Shown here in pieces: positions 4,513 to 13,798 of a DNA stretch of 38,947 nucleotides (position 1 is its first letter; every line of letters begins with the position of its first letter). The stretch is from a bacterium. GTDB taxonomy: Bacteria > Dependentiae > Babeliae > Babeliales > RVW-14. Both the position numbers and the translations under genes were made by a program. The notes below the pieces were generated by a model. That model saw only the letters and a list, made by a program, of their open reading frames with translations. It did no database searches and was not told the origin of the DNA. The DNA lies in assembly GCA_010027825.1 (NCBI GenBank), contig RGUK01000005.1, positions 1-38,947 of the forward strand, given 5' to 3'.

Positions 4513-7098
4513 ATGGCGGCGCAGCACATATGGCAGGCGATTGCAGACTGGCAGCAGAAGCGGGCCGTCTCCGTGCTGCAAACGCATAGCAAGCCGAAAG
4601 CTGACCGCGTCTTTTCTGATTCGCTGCGCAAAAGCTTTGTAAATAAAAACGAAGCGCAGCAGATCGCGAATGCCATGGCGAGTGTGGCTCCGCATGGCGC
4701 GCTTGATAATACGCGCGTGGACTTGTACGGCTCGCATTTGAGAGACCTGAAAGAGCGCATCATAGATAATCCGCGGCTTTCGCCATGGCAGCGCGAAAAT
4801 GCCAAATTCATGGACACGGAAGACCTGCACGACAAAACGCAGTTATTTCCGGACGCGTATCACCCAGAAGCCGATACGGTCTGGCTGCCGAGTGGAAATC
4901 CCGCGGTCTTGGCGCATGAGCTGGGGCACGGCATTGACATTAACGGCTATCCCAATACGACGCCGAGTATGTTAACCGCGGGGCTATATAAACGCCTTAG
5001 CCCGACGATTTGGAAAGAGTACGCAGCGTGGAACAAAGGCCGGCATTATTTCTTAGAAGGCGCAGCGAATCACAAGCTGCCGCGCGATTTGGTGGTGCGC
5101 ACGCTGAAAGACATCGAGCGAGCCCGGCGCACAGGTTTAAGTAATTACTGGGGAGGCGCGCTGGGGGGCTTGGCCGGCTTGGGGCTCGGCGCGCTGGGAA
5201 CGTACCAATTATGGCAAAATAAAGTTCCTTCTCGGTGGGCTGTCACGCCAATTTTAACAGCTCCGGCGCTGGGCATGAGTTTGGGCACGATCGCTGGCAC
5301 GCACATTGGCAATCGCTGGGCCGAAGATCCTTATCACGACAGCCCCGAAGCGCAAGCCCAGTACCTCAATGCCTATGCGCAGGCGTATGCCAAAAAGCAT
5401 GACGTGTCGCTGGCAGACGCTCACGCGGCAATTGACAAGCTTGTAACGAAGAGCCTGCAGGCCAAGAAAGTTAAGCATAAAGCGGTAAAGCAAGCGCAAG
5501 CGCAAGCGCAAGCGCAAGATTCCGCTTGGAGCCTGCCCGCAATGGTGCAGGCAATTCAGGGGCCGTCGTTAATTAATAGCGAAGACCCGGGCTTCGCCAA
5601 TTCATTTTCTGGCCCCGACCGGAGTTCTGCGCTTCGAACGGCGGGGGCTTTACTTTTAACGGGTTTACCAGCAGCAGGCTTAGCGGCGTTGTATTTAACG
5701 AAAGAGCAGCCGCGCGCGCCAGTAAAAAAAAAAGAGCGCGCAAAAGTCAGCCGCCAGCCCGCTATTAAAGCTGCGGCCGAAAGCGCGCCAAGTTCGCCCA
5801 GCAGCCCGTGGCAAAGTATAAAAGCGCAACTGCCGGGGCTGCATCCGGCTGACACGGCGGTGGGCGCGTTAAGTGGCGCGGCGCTGGGGGGCGTGTATGA
5901 CTGGCTGCGCGGCAATACGGATAAACACCCTAAAGATAAACGCTGGCGCACAACGGCTCGGCGCGTATTAACTGGCGCACTGCTGGGCGGCGCGGGGTTA
6001 AATCTATTAGGAGATCGCGCGCGCCGATACATCTCCAATACGCTCGTGCCCTTTAGCTACAACACCGAGCAGCTGCGCGATATATTAATTTCACCCTCAG
6101 ACCTCGCGACGGACCTGCAGGCGCGGCTGCAGAATTATCGCGCGGGCAAAGCAACGTTAACTGGCTATAGCCTAGACCCAGCGCGCGCACAGCAGCCGGA
6201 GCGCGTTGATAAGTTAACAAAGCTCTGGCAAGGCGCCGTGCTCGACCAACCGGCGTATGACGCTAACGTGCAGCGGGTACTGGCAAATAATCCGGGCAAT
6301 TTGGTTCCCAGCTCGTTTCCGCAGTTCGTTGCCGCGCGGCGTGAATTAATTCGGCGTGCGTTTGGCGTGCACGCAAATAACCCAGCCGCAGATTTCTTCC
6401 AAAAGAATCCTGGCGGCTACTACTCTGTTAATGAGCAACGGCCGGATTACGCGTTATTGCTGCGCCGGCTTTATGGCAGCTCGTACAACAAAAACGGGCC
6501 GGAACACGTGACGCATGCGTATCAAAACGTTCACAAACTTTTACAAAATCCCGCGCAGGCGTTTCAGGCTTTAAATACCGGCGCAGTTGATGCCGCCACC
6601 GGAAAGCCTGTGGCGCAAGATAAGCTGTTTGATTTATTTGGTAATGCGCAGCTGGTGGGTACGCAGCAGATTCCGTTCTTGGCCGATAAAGACCGCGTCA
6701 ATGCCCACCTCCTCGACCGCTTTGACGTCACGCCATCAAAGGCTGAGAAGGCGCATTTCTTAAAGTGGCTGCAGGCAAAAGTACTTGGGCAAGATTCCGC
6801 GTGGCTTCAGCAGCCCGCCTCCGCCGAAGAGTATGACCAGCTGAGTAATAATAATACGACCAATGACCTGCGCGGAAAATCTATTGCAGCCAGACTGTTT
6901 TGGGATAGAATATTATCGGAAGAAAAACCGTGGGTTGGGCAGAAGATGACGTTCACGCGCAATGCCCCGCCTGCTCCGCCTGATGCATCGCCCGGCTACG
7001 TTCCCTGGAGTTGGCAGTTTTTACGCGAAGATAACACGCCTGCCGGCTCCGCAATTACTAATACAGGAGATATTCAAAAATGGGTAAATATGGAATGA
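4513..7098 (+). CDS. Large putative virion protein with HExxH zinc-metalloprotease motif
   Basis: This 861-aa protein has a zincin signature, HELGH, at residues 135-139, preceded by a strand-like VWLPSGNPAVLA. This is the arrangement seen in zinc-dependent metallopeptidases. The third zinc ligand is not identifiable by eye. Further on are glycine-rich, membrane-insertion-like segments at about 214-235, 377-396, 449-467 and 486-500, separated by an Ala-Gln repeat (about 326-334) and a basic linker. The C-terminal 350 residues look globular and soluble. Large phage proteins with an enzyme domain plus Gly-zipper helices are often virion proteins ejected with the DNA; this role is inferred. A GGAG lies 11 nt upstream of the ATG, and the 3' end overlaps the next gene by 19 nt. 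Confidence 0.8.
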   Translation: MAAQHIWQAIADWQQKRAVSVLQTHSKPKADRVFSDSLRKSFVNKNEAQQIANAMASVAPHGALDNTRVDLYGSHLRDLKERIIDNPRLSPWQRENAKFMDTEDLHDKTQLFPDAYHPEADTVWLPSGNPAVLAHELGHGIDINGYPNTTPSMLTAGLYKRLSPTIWKEYAAWNKGRHYFLEGAANHKLPRDLVVRTLKDIERARRTGLSNYWGGALGGLAGLGLGALGTYQLWQNKVPSRWAVTPILTAPALGMSLGTIAGTHIGNRWAEDPYHDSPEAQAQYLNAYAQAYAKKHDVSLADAHAAIDKLVTKSLQAKKVKHKAVKQAQAQAQAQDSAWSLPAMVQAIQGPSLINSEDPGFANSFSGPDRSSALRTAGALLLTGLPAAGLAALYLTKEQPRAPVKKKERAKVSRQPAIKAAAESAPSSPSSPWQSIKAQLPGLHPADTAVGALSGAALGGVYDWLRGNTDKHPKDKRWRTTARRVLTGALLGGAGLNLLGDRARRYISNTLVPFSYNTEQLRDILISPSDLATDLQARLQNYRAGKATLTGYSLDPARAQQPERVDKLTKLWQGAVLDQPAYDANVQRVLANNPGNLVPSSFPQFVAARRELIRRAFGVHANNPAADFFQKNPGGYYSVNEQRPDYALLLRRLYGSSYNKNGPEHVTHAYQNVHKLLQNPAQAFQALNTGAVDAATGKPVAQDKLFDLFGNAQLVGTQQIPFLADKDRVNAHLLDRFDVTPSKAEKAHFLKWLQAKVLGQDSAWLQQPASAEEYDQLSNNNTTNDLRGKSIAARLFWDRILSEEKPWVGQKMTFTRNAPPAPPDASPGYVPWSWQFLREDNTPAGSAITNTGDIQKWVNME
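5491..5518 (+). repeat. Tandem hexanucleotide repeat inside the 861-aa gene
   Basis: The unit CAAGCG repeats about four and a half times and encodes alternating Ala-Gln. It sits in a linker between two domains, where replication slippage would be tolerated. Confidence 0.75.
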
Positions 7099-7718
7099 AG
7101 ATCAACGAAGAGCTGGTGAAGTACGGCGCAGCTTTGGCGCAGCGGACGAAGCAGGCGGACCCGTTCGACGGCCTTGGCGCGGCAGCCGGCCCGGTCGCCG
7201 GCGCCCTGGCCGGTTTGCTGGCTGGCGGCGCGCACGGCTACTTGGCCCCGGGCGAAGAAACCTTGTATGACGACCGCGGCCGGGAAATTGGCAAGAAGCC
7301 GCGGGACCGGATGACCACGGCGCTGCTGCGGGCGCTGGTGGGCGGCGCGGGCGGCGGGGCGGCGGGTGCGCTGTTGCAGCATACCGGCGCGGGGAAGCTG
7401 ATTAAAGACAAGGCTACCGGCGCGGCGAGCGCGCTTACAGACAGCCTGAACGCGCTCTTAGGCCGTAAGTCGCGTACCCCGCAATCAATTGGCGGTAAGC
7501 CGCAAACGGCCGGTGAGTTTAGGGCCGCGGTTGGCGAGGAGCCGTTTGATGCGAGCCTGCCGGCGAACGATAGCGTTGGTACAAAAACAAATCCCAGCTC
7601 GCCGCGTACCGCGCAATCAATTGGCGGTAAACCGCAATCGTACGACGAGTATAGGGCCGCGGTTGGCGAGGAGCCTTCTGGTCCGCGCCGCCCGTTTGAC
7701 GGCCCGGACGAAGAGTAA
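7080..7718 (+). CDS. Gly/Ala-rich putative virion protein with duplicated C-terminal motif
   Basis: This 212-aa protein starts at an ATG nine nt after AGGAGA, inside the end of the previous gene; an in-frame ATG lies at 7095. The N-terminus (INEELVKYGAALAQ) resembles those of several neighbours. Two Gly/Ala-rich segments at about 33-55 and 80-100 (AGPVAGALAGLLAGG, VGGAGGGAAGALL) could insert in membranes. The C-terminal third contains a duplicated unit, QSIGGKPQ...RAAVGEEP, at about 136-156 and 179-199, with clear DNA repeats beneath it. No enzyme motif is seen. The same small-helix design recurs in other proteins of the window, which suggests a shared location in the virion. Confidence 0.75.
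   Translation: MGKYGMKINEELVKYGAALAQRTKQADPFDGLGAAAGPVAGALAGLLAGGAHGYLAPGEETLYDDRGREIGKKPRDRMTTALLRALVGGAGGGAAGALLQHTGAGKLIKDKATGAASALTDSLNALLGRKSRTPQSIGGKPQTAGEFRAAVGEEPFDASLPANDSVGTKTNPSSPRTAQSIGGKPQSYDEYRAAVGEEPSGPRRPFDGPDEE
7490..7673 (+). repeat. Imperfect direct repeat within CDS (two copies of ~62 nt)
   Basis: The copies lie at about 7490-7552 and 7611-7673 and share GCAATCAATTGGCGGTAA near the start and GGCCGCGGTTGGCGAGGAGCC at the end. They encode the duplicated motif in the 7080 gene, so an internal duplication is likely. Confidence 0.8.
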
Positions 7719-7738
7719 ACTTGTCGCGTAATATTTTC

Positions 7739-7766
7739 ATTCCGCTTATGCAGGCGGAATTTAAAT
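7739..7766 (+). terminator. Probable terminator hairpin
   Basis: ATTCCGC and GCGGAAT (7739-7745 and 7754-7760) pair perfectly around an 8-nt loop and are followed by TTAAAT. It lies 20 nt after the stop of the 7080 gene in a 94-nt gap. The weak T-tract lowers confidence. Confidence 0.5.
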
Positions 7767-7812
7767 ATGCGGTAATTTCTCGGGCTCACTTCAAAGCTTA
7801 AAGCTTAACGCT

Positions 7813-8349
7813 ATGCGTATTTTTGCGCCTGATCCTGCGGCAGTGGCATTCGGCCGGCGCATGGCTCGGCGCTTGCTGGCTAAAACAGCAGAGGCGCTGG
7901 CGCCTGTGCCGGCACCCGCGGCTCCGGTTCCGCCGCCGATTCCTCGGCCGGCGCCTGCGGCTCCAGTTCCGCCGCCAGCGCCCATGCCCGCGCAGCAGCC
8001 GCCGCAAATGCCGCCGCCTCAAAGGCCGTATTCTGGCCCGCCGGCAATGCGCCCCGAAACTGGGCGCGCCGCAGAACGAAGAGCGGCTGGAATGTTTAAC
8101 GGCGCAGCGAAGCCGCGGCCGAAATTTGACGTTGCGCACGCGCGCCAGATCATCGAGCAATACGGCCCGAAGGATCGCCGCTCGCCGTTTTACATAGATG
8201 CGCCCAATGCGTCTGACGACCAGATTGCGCACATCGCCGCGCAACTGGGGCGCATTCCTCCCGGGCAGCAACCGCAAACAGCCGTACAGCGCGCATTTTA
8301 CAAAAAGTACAACGGCGAGTGGCCGGAGTACGCTCCCGCCGCGCCCTGA
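7813..8349 (+). CDS. Pro-rich putative virion protein
   Basis: The 178-aa product has a basic N-terminal helix (about 14-28, FGRRMARRLLAKTAEAL), a Pro/Ala-rich extended region at about 30-80, and a compact C-terminal part with helices near 105-120 and 130-160 (HARQIIEQYGPKD, DDQIAHIAAQLGRI). No family is recognised. The helix followed by a Pro-rich linker is shared with the next gene, which suggests related placement or processing. The ribosome binding site is poor. It begins after a possible terminator, so a promoter in 7767-7812 is likely, but I cannot point to one. Confidence 0.7.
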   Translation: MRIFAPDPAAVAFGRRMARRLLAKTAEALAPVPAPAAPVPPPIPRPAPAAPVPPPAPMPAQQPPQMPPPQRPYSGPPAMRPETGRAAERRAAGMFNGAAKPRPKFDVAHARQIIEQYGPKDRRSPFYIDAPNASDDQIAHIAAQLGRIPPGQQPQTAVQRAFYKKYNGEWPEYAPAAP

Positions 8350-8431
8350 TCCTGCAAATTTTTAATCTTCGCGGCCATGCGCTACATTAATACATACGCG
8401 CATAATTTTTAGTGTTGCAGGAGTTGTGCCC

Positions 8432-9535
8432 ATGCCGATCGACCGCCGTCTGTTGGTGAAAGCCGCGCAAGTTTATGAAGCTGCGGAGCCGGTAAAAGTT
8501 ATTAAGCCCAAGCAGCTGCGCACCTCGCACACGAAGTGCACGCCGCGCGAATTCATGCGGCATAAAGCCGGCAGTGAAAAGCGCGCGGAGCCCGCCGCGG
8601 CGCCGACTCCCGCGCCGACTCCCACGCCGACACCCACACCGACTCCCGCACCCACACCCACACCCACACCCACACCGGCTCCCGCGCCATCCCCTGCCGC
8701 GGGCGAATCGCCGTGGTATTACCATCCTGCAATTTTAGGCGGCTTGGGCCTCGGCACGGCGGGATTAATTCACGGCGCGCTGGACCCGGGCGTAGATGAA
8801 GAAGGCCGGAAGCGCAACCGGCTTACATCTGCTTTAACCCGCGGCTTAGGGTATGGCGCGGCGGGGCTAGGCGCGGGCTTGGCGTATCAGCATGTTGTGC
8901 CGCAGAGCTGGAAAAATTGGCTGGGGAGCTTAGGGCAAGGCGCGGCTACTTCCCCGGCGCCTGAAGCTGCGCCGGCTCCGGCAGCGGCTCCGGCAGCGGC
9001 TCCGGCGCCTAAACCCGAACCAGAAGTTGATCTGGTCCCGCCGCCCCCGGCAAGCGAAGCACCGCTTGAAGATGTTGGGGCTATGCAAAAGTTTGAAACG
9101 CGCGCGCCGGCCGACTACGCGCTGCGACGTGAATTAAATCATCCGATGACGCAGGCATTGCGCGACACCCCGCCCGCGGATGAGCATGTCCAACTTGTAA
9201 ATGCTTTGCACGCCGCACGCAACGGCTTAGCCCAGCCCATGGGGGCCAACATTCCGTCGTTAAGGCCTGCGCCCGCTTTAGTCGCCCCGCCTGAAGCCAC
9301 GCGAGAAACTCCGCCGCCGAGTGTGGCCCGGGGAACGATTGAGAATCTTCGCCAGCGGTATGACGATTTTTTGGCTAACGTTTTCGGTAACAACCCGCGG
9401 ACCATGACTCTGGCGGAGCGCGACGCCGACAGGCGTGAGCAGATCAGCCCGGAGCTCCGCGAGCTCCAACGGCGGCGGGTGGCGCAAAGCTTTCTTGAGC
9501 AGCTGCAGCAGCGACTCGAAAATCCGGAAGAATAA
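8432..9535 (+). CDS. Pro/Thr-repeat putative virion protein with Gly-zipper segments
   Basis: I chose the ATG at 8432 because AGGAG lies eight nt upstream; an upstream GTG at 8426 is less likely. The 367-aa protein starts with PIDRRLLVKAAQVYE, similar in style to other proteins here. Residues about 56-90 are an almost pure Pro-Thr/Pro-Ala repeat, followed by Gly-rich helices at about 100-115 and 140-155 that flank LDPGVDEEGRKRNRLTSALTR. A second Ala/Pro linker leads to a helical C-terminus ending in a charged coiled-coil-like stretch. A similar hairpin of two small-residue helices joined by a charged Arg-rich loop occurs in the genes at 7080 and 23371, pointing to a common building block. The function is unknown. 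Confidence 0.75.
   Translation: MPIDRRLLVKAAQVYEAAEPVKVIKPKQLRTSHTKCTPREFMRHKAGSEKRAEPAAAPTPAPTPTPTPTPTPAPTPTPTPTPAPAPSPAAGESPWYYHPAILGGLGLGTAGLIHGALDPGVDEEGRKRNRLTSALTRGLGYGAAGLGAGLAYQHVVPQSWKNWLGSLGQGAATSPAPEAAPAPAAAPAAAPAPKPEPEVDLVPPPPASEAPLEDVGAMQKFETRAPADYALRRELNHPMTQALRDTPPADEHVQLVNALHAARNGLAQPMGANIPSLRPAPALVAPPEATRETPPPSVARGTIENLRQRYDDFLANVFGNNPRTMTLAERDADRREQISPELRELQRRRVAQSFLEQLQQRLENPEE
8594..8694 (+). repeat. Low-complexity CCCACACC-type repeat in CDS
   Basis: Tandem CCGACTCCC and CCCACA units encode the Pro-Thr repeat of the 8432 gene. Length variation between relatives would be expected. Confidence 0.8.
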
Positions 9536-9547
9536 CGGGCAACTCGT

Positions 9548-10351
9548 ATGCGCCGGAATTCTTTTCTAGCAATTCTGGTGCGGTATGTGCTGCCGTGGTT
9601 AGCGGGCTCGGCAGTTGCATTAGCCGGCGCAACCAATTCGCAAACGCCGGACGCAAAGTACCTAGAGCTGGGCCGGCAGTTTCCTTGGGTGGTGCGGCTG
9701 CATACGGTGTGCGAAGCGCCTGATACGGCAAAAGTGTATCAGCGCGAAGGCTCGGCGGTAATTATCGGGCCGCATTGGCTGCTTACGGCGGCGCACGCTA
9801 CAGAGAATGTAAAATCCGCGGTCGTGTATGTTGACGGCGTGGAGTATGCAATTGCGTCGTTGATTCGGCACACGGCTTATAGTGCCGAGCGCGTGGGGTT
9901 CCATGATATTGCGCTGGGCTATTCGGCGCAGGAATTTAAATTTCCGGCCTATCCTGCGCTGTACGCGGCTGACGACGAATTACACAAAACTGCCGTGATT
10001 GTGGGTTACGGCCTGCACGGCGATTTAAAAACCGGCGCGACGCAATTCGATTCCCAGCGGCGAGCCGGGCAAAATCAGGTTGCGCGCTTAGAGAACGCAG
10101 TTTTAATTTGTGATTCAGACCGGGCGACGCAGCTGCCGATGGAATTTCTCTTGGCGTCAGGAGACTCTGGCGGCGGATTGTTTATTGACGGCAAATTAGC
10201 AGGTATTAATTCGTTCGTTGGCGCTCAAGATAAAATCCCCGACGGTAATTACGGCGATGAATCCGGGCACACGCGGATCAGCTTGTATGTCGAGTGGATT
10301 GAGAAGTGTCAGGCGCAATATCTAGCCGAAGTAGCCGCCGCGCCAAAATAG
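9548..10351 (+). CDS. Exported trypsin-like serine protease
   Basis: This 267-aa protein begins with a basic and hydrophobic N-terminus (residues 2-28) that looks like a signal peptide or anchor. The trypsin-fold landmarks are in the right order. Residues LLTAAHAT put the catalytic His at 83, FHDIALGYS gives Asp 120, and GDSGGGLF gives Ser 207. The length fits a single S1-family domain. Such proteases cut peptide bonds outside the cytoplasm. In a phage the product could act in the host envelope or the virion; the sequence does not say which. It follows the 8432 gene by 12 nt without a strong ribosome binding site. Confidence 0.9.
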   Translation: MRRNSFLAILVRYVLPWLAGSAVALAGATNSQTPDAKYLELGRQFPWVVRLHTVCEAPDTAKVYQREGSAVIIGPHWLLTAAHATENVKSAVVYVDGVEYAIASLIRHTAYSAERVGFHDIALGYSAQEFKFPAYPALYAADDELHKTAVIVGYGLHGDLKTGATQFDSQRRAGQNQVARLENAVLICDSDRATQLPMEFLLASGDSGGGLFIDGKLAGINSFVGAQDKIPDGNYGDESGHTRISLYVEWIEKCQAQYLAEVAAAPK

Positions 10352-10414
10352 CGGTTTATCGGCGGCGTAAAGGCCGTGTGGTAAACTACGCTAATTCCTT
10401 TGTGAGTGCGCGGT

Positions 10415-13396
10415 ATGGCTTTATCACACTCAGACGCCGCCCAAGCCGCTGCTGCCGGTAGCGTGGATGCATTAGCCGCGCGCTTTGCTCCAGACTACAC
10501 GCCGGAGCAAATGGAAAATCTGGGCGTGTATGACTCGCTGTACCGGGGCCAGAGTCCGCGACTGGCGAGCTTGGGCGAGTGGAAGCCGGAGTGGATTAAT
10601 CCGGTTGACCCTAAAGGCTGGGCGCAGTGGTATAAGCGCTACGCCGCGGGCCGCCGCATCGTTGACGAAGACGCGCGGCAGATGAAGCGCTGGCTGAGTT
10701 TTAAAGCGCGGCACGGCCAAGAATTTATTAAAAATCCAACGCCGCGCCGAGGGTGGGCGCTGCGCAACTGGGGTATAGACCCGGCAAATTTAGTCAGCAA
10801 AGAACAGCGACCAGTGATTAATGAGATGCTGGACGCGTACAAGAATGACGCAATGAAAGCGTACCTGGCCGCGCGTATGCAGCCAGAAAGCGCAGCAGAA
10901 AAGCAGGCCTCGAACGCGGCGCGGCGGCTGCTCACCAAGCTCATGAAGGACACGGCTGCCGGCAATTTGCGCTGGAGCGGGCGCAGTGTTAGCACGGCAG
11001 AAAACATTGCGCGCACCGGCATATTCAGGGGCGGCGATGGCGACCCGATGTTCAGCCGGCACATTCCATTGGCGATGTACTCCAGAGTTGGAAAAGGCGG
11101 CACAGCGTTAGGGTTTACCCGCGCCGCGCCTGAGTATCGTTTTCGGCCGCAAAATTCGCATTATTCCAGTAAGCGGTTTTTTCCCAACACGGCGATTGGC
11201 CGGCCCAGCGAAACGGCGCATCCCGCTAAAGCGTTTTTTATGACAGAGGGCGTCAAAGGCAATATGCCCGTGCCTGCGCGAGCGGGGGTGCTGCGTTATG
11301 CCGTGGATACAGGCGATCCAAAAGTTAACGCATTATTGCGCAATCATGGCGCGCGCATTATACCGCAAAAGCTGTTTCAGCATTTCAACGACCAACGCAT
11401 TCCAACAAGTACGCAGCTTAGCCAGTCTATTCGCCAAATGATTGGCAATTGGTCGTTGAACGCAAACCCCGGCGCCGGCGTGTTTACACGAAACGACGCG
11501 CTGCGCCATCTCGCCACATTCAACGTGCCAAAATCGCCAGGCGTTGCGCCGTCTGCGCCGTCAACATGGCTTGACGTCGTGCAGCGGTGGTTACGTGGCG
11601 TGCCAAACATGTTTAAACGCAGCGCAGCCGAACAGGCCGCCAAAACGTTTTATCACGGCACAGACAGCAAGAATCTCAAGTCGATCTTGGCGCGCGGACT
11701 TGATCCCGAATTTGCCGGTACTGGGGCTGACTCCGGCGTACCCACAGACATTCCCGGTTACGAACGCCGCGTCTTCCTCGCCACGCATCCGCAATTAAAT
11801 TCTGGCTATGGTGACGCGCGTCTTAAGGTCGAACTCCCCGAATATTTTGATGTAAAACCGTTGTTTCCGTGGCCGCTCAGCACGTTTATGACCGACCATT
11901 ACACCACCCAGAAAATCCCCGCCAAATACATCAAACACGAGAAACAAGCCGACCTACTCCCCGACGTGCAACTCCAAGAACACCAGCAGCGTGTTGCCGA
12001 CAAGTTAACGACGAATCATCCGCGCTTGCTGTTGTATCACGGCTTGGGAACGGGGAAATCGCTTTCGGCGTTAGCGGCCGCCGAAGCTGCTAAGAAAGTC
12101 ACCGGCGACGAGTATGGCGTTGTGGTGCCGGCGAGTTTGCGCGACAACTTCAAGAAAGAAATTAACAAATTCACAACGTCCAATCCCGAGATCATGAGTT
12201 ATACGGGGTTGGGCATGGGCAAGCGGTTTAAATCACAGCCGGATACGCTGATCGTGGACGAAGCGGCTCGGTTACGCAATCCCGAAGCCGACAGCTCGCG
12301 GGCGATTACCGACGCCGCGCAAAAAGCCAAACGCGTGATGCTTTTAACGGGCACGCCAATTACAAACGAGCCCAAAGACCTAGCAAGTTTAATTTCAATT
12401 TTGCACGGGCAGCCGCTGTCGCCCGAGATTTTTGATAAAGAATTTCTGGCTGAAGAAAAAGTGTATCCGGGGTGGTGGGGTTGGCTGAATGGCGCGAAAC
12501 CGGGCATGAAAGTTGTCATGCGTAACGGGCCGAAGTTGCGCCAGCTGTTGGCCGGCCGCGTGGATTATCAGCCCAGCAAAACACCCGAAGGCGTAAATGT
12601 TAATGAAACGATTGTGCGCGCGCCGTTAACCGCAGAACAGCAAAAGATTCAGCGCGCGATTCGGACACAGATCGCGCCCGGATTTCTATGGAAACTTGAT
12701 AAAGAGTTTCCGTTGTCCAAAGCCGAACTGAGTAAATTAAACAGCTTTTTAACGGGTTTGCGGCAGATCAGTCTGTCGACGCAACCATTCCGGTCGGATC
12801 GCGATCCGCTGCGGGCGTTTTACCAGAGTGGCAAAATGCAGACAGCATTTGACCGACTTAAAGCTGTTTTGGAGTCTGATCCGCGCAAAAAAGCGTTAAT
12901 TTACTCAAATTTTATTGACGCGGGCCTGCAGCCGTACGCGGCAAAATTAACAGAGGCCAAGATTCCGCATGCGCTATTTCACGGCGGTATTTCGGCAAAA
13001 GCGCGGCAAGCTGCGGTCGACGCATATAACAATAATAAATTACGGGCGCTATTAATTGGTCCGGCCGGCGCAGAAGGCTTGTCAACCAAAGGCACAAGTT
13101 TAATTCAATTACTGGATCCGCACTGGAATGAAGCCCGGTCGCAGCAGGCGCGGGGTCGTGGCCTACGGTTTGACAGCCACGTAGGCCTGCCGGAAGATTT
13201 AAAAAATGTCGACGTAGAACGGTACCTCAGTCATTCGGAAGAGCCGTCGTTGTTCGGTAAGATATTGGGGTATCAGCGCACGCGGACGGCTGACGAGCTT
13301 CTAGAACGCCTTACGGCCGAAAAAGAGCAGCTAAACGAGCAATTCCGCGACCTGCTGAAAGAAGTAGGCTCGCGGGGAGCGACTGCCGACCGATAA
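10415..13396 (+). CDS. ART-like domain fused to SNF2-type helicase
   Basis: I prefer the ATG at 10415 (993 aa); a GTG at 10406 is also open. The N-terminal 400 residues are of unknown fold. Residues about 411-507 resemble ADP-ribosyltransferase or RNA 2'-phosphotransferase-like folds, with FYHGTDSKNLKSILARGL, then VFLATHP and IPAKYIKH. From about 520 it is an SNF2-type ATPase: Walker A GLGTGKS at 543-549, motif II VDEAA at 614-618, motif III LLTGTP, a C-terminal helicase lobe with LIYSNF and FHGGIS, and motif VI QQARGRGLR near 910-920. Motif II is DEAA rather than DEAH. Such helicases move along double-stranded DNA or remodel bound proteins. The position among virion-like genes suggests packaging, but this is inference. 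Confidence 0.9.
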   Translation: MALSHSDAAQAAAAGSVDALAARFAPDYTPEQMENLGVYDSLYRGQSPRLASLGEWKPEWINPVDPKGWAQWYKRYAAGRRIVDEDARQMKRWLSFKARHGQEFIKNPTPRRGWALRNWGIDPANLVSKEQRPVINEMLDAYKNDAMKAYLAARMQPESAAEKQASNAARRLLTKLMKDTAAGNLRWSGRSVSTAENIARTGIFRGGDGDPMFSRHIPLAMYSRVGKGGTALGFTRAAPEYRFRPQNSHYSSKRFFPNTAIGRPSETAHPAKAFFMTEGVKGNMPVPARAGVLRYAVDTGDPKVNALLRNHGARIIPQKLFQHFNDQRIPTSTQLSQSIRQMIGNWSLNANPGAGVFTRNDALRHLATFNVPKSPGVAPSAPSTWLDVVQRWLRGVPNMFKRSAAEQAAKTFYHGTDSKNLKSILARGLDPEFAGTGADSGVPTDIPGYERRVFLATHPQLNSGYGDARLKVELPEYFDVKPLFPWPLSTFMTDHYTTQKIPAKYIKHEKQADLLPDVQLQEHQQRVADKLTTNHPRLLLYHGLGTGKSLSALAAAEAAKKVTGDEYGVVVPASLRDNFKKEINKFTTSNPEIMSYTGLGMGKRFKSQPDTLIVDEAARLRNPEADSSRAITDAAQKAKRVMLLTGTPITNEPKDLASLISILHGQPLSPEIFDKEFLAEEKVYPGWWGWLNGAKPGMKVVMRNGPKLRQLLAGRVDYQPSKTPEGVNVNETIVRAPLTAEQQKIQRAIRTQIAPGFLWKLDKEFPLSKAELSKLNSFLTGLRQISLSTQPFRSDRDPLRAFYQSGKMQTAFDRLKAVLESDPRKKALIYSNFIDAGLQPYAAKLTEAKIPHALFHGGISAKARQAAVDAYNNNKLRALLIGPAGAEGLSTKGTSLIQLLDPHWNEARSQQARGRGLRFDSHVGLPEDLKNVDVERYLSHSEEPSLFGKILGYQRTRTADELLERLTAEKEQLNEQFRDLLKEVGSRGATADR

Positions 13397-13444
13397 TTGC
13401 AACGTTTCACCGCCGCAGAGCCGGATACGCCAAGGAGGGCGCCG

Positions 13445-13795
13445 ATGGCAAGCAAATTTAGCGCATACCGGCGGTTGCTCAAGCTATTAAAGCAAAAATG
13501 CCCGCCCGGCTATCCGGTGAGCGTGCGGCGGGCGGCAATCTGTAAAAAACTGGAAGGCCGCTGCTGGAAGCACGGCAAAAAGTTTTTTATTCAGATCGAC
13601 AAGGCGTTGGACGAGCATCGCGCCATTGACGTGCTGCTGCATGAGTGGGCCCATGCGCGCGCGTGGAACTGTTTGCTCGACGGGGCGACCGACGACGAAA
13701 GTTTTAATAAACTAGCCCATGACGCATCGTGGGGCGTAGCGTATGCCGCAGCGTATGCCGTGTACGAGCAGAATTTACCGCAGACGGTGCTGTAA
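13445..13795 (+). CDS. Small HExxH zinc-metallopeptidase-like protein
   Basis: The ATG at 13445 follows AAGGAGGGCGCCG, an excellent ribosome binding site, so I reject the longer frame from 13397. The 116-aa protein has a basic N-terminus with two Cys residues and a zincin motif, VLLHEWAHARAW, with H66, E67 and H70. The downstream segment SWGVAYAAAYAVYE is also found in small phage and bacterial proteins of this kind. It may be a minimal metallopeptidase or a zinc-binding protein that has lost activity. The third zinc ligand is not clear. It directly follows the helicase gene. Confidence 0.8.
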   Translation: MASKFSAYRRLLKLLKQKCPPGYPVSVRRAAICKKLEGRCWKHGKKFFIQIDKALDEHRAIDVLLHEWAHARAWNCLLDGATDDESFNKLAHDASWGVAYAAAYAVYEQNLPQTVL

Positions 13796-13798
13796 GTC

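Noticed and set aside
13397..13444. Upstream TTG extension of the small HExxH gene
   Set aside because: A near-perfect AAGGAGG lies directly before the ATG at 13445, and the extension has no conserved character.
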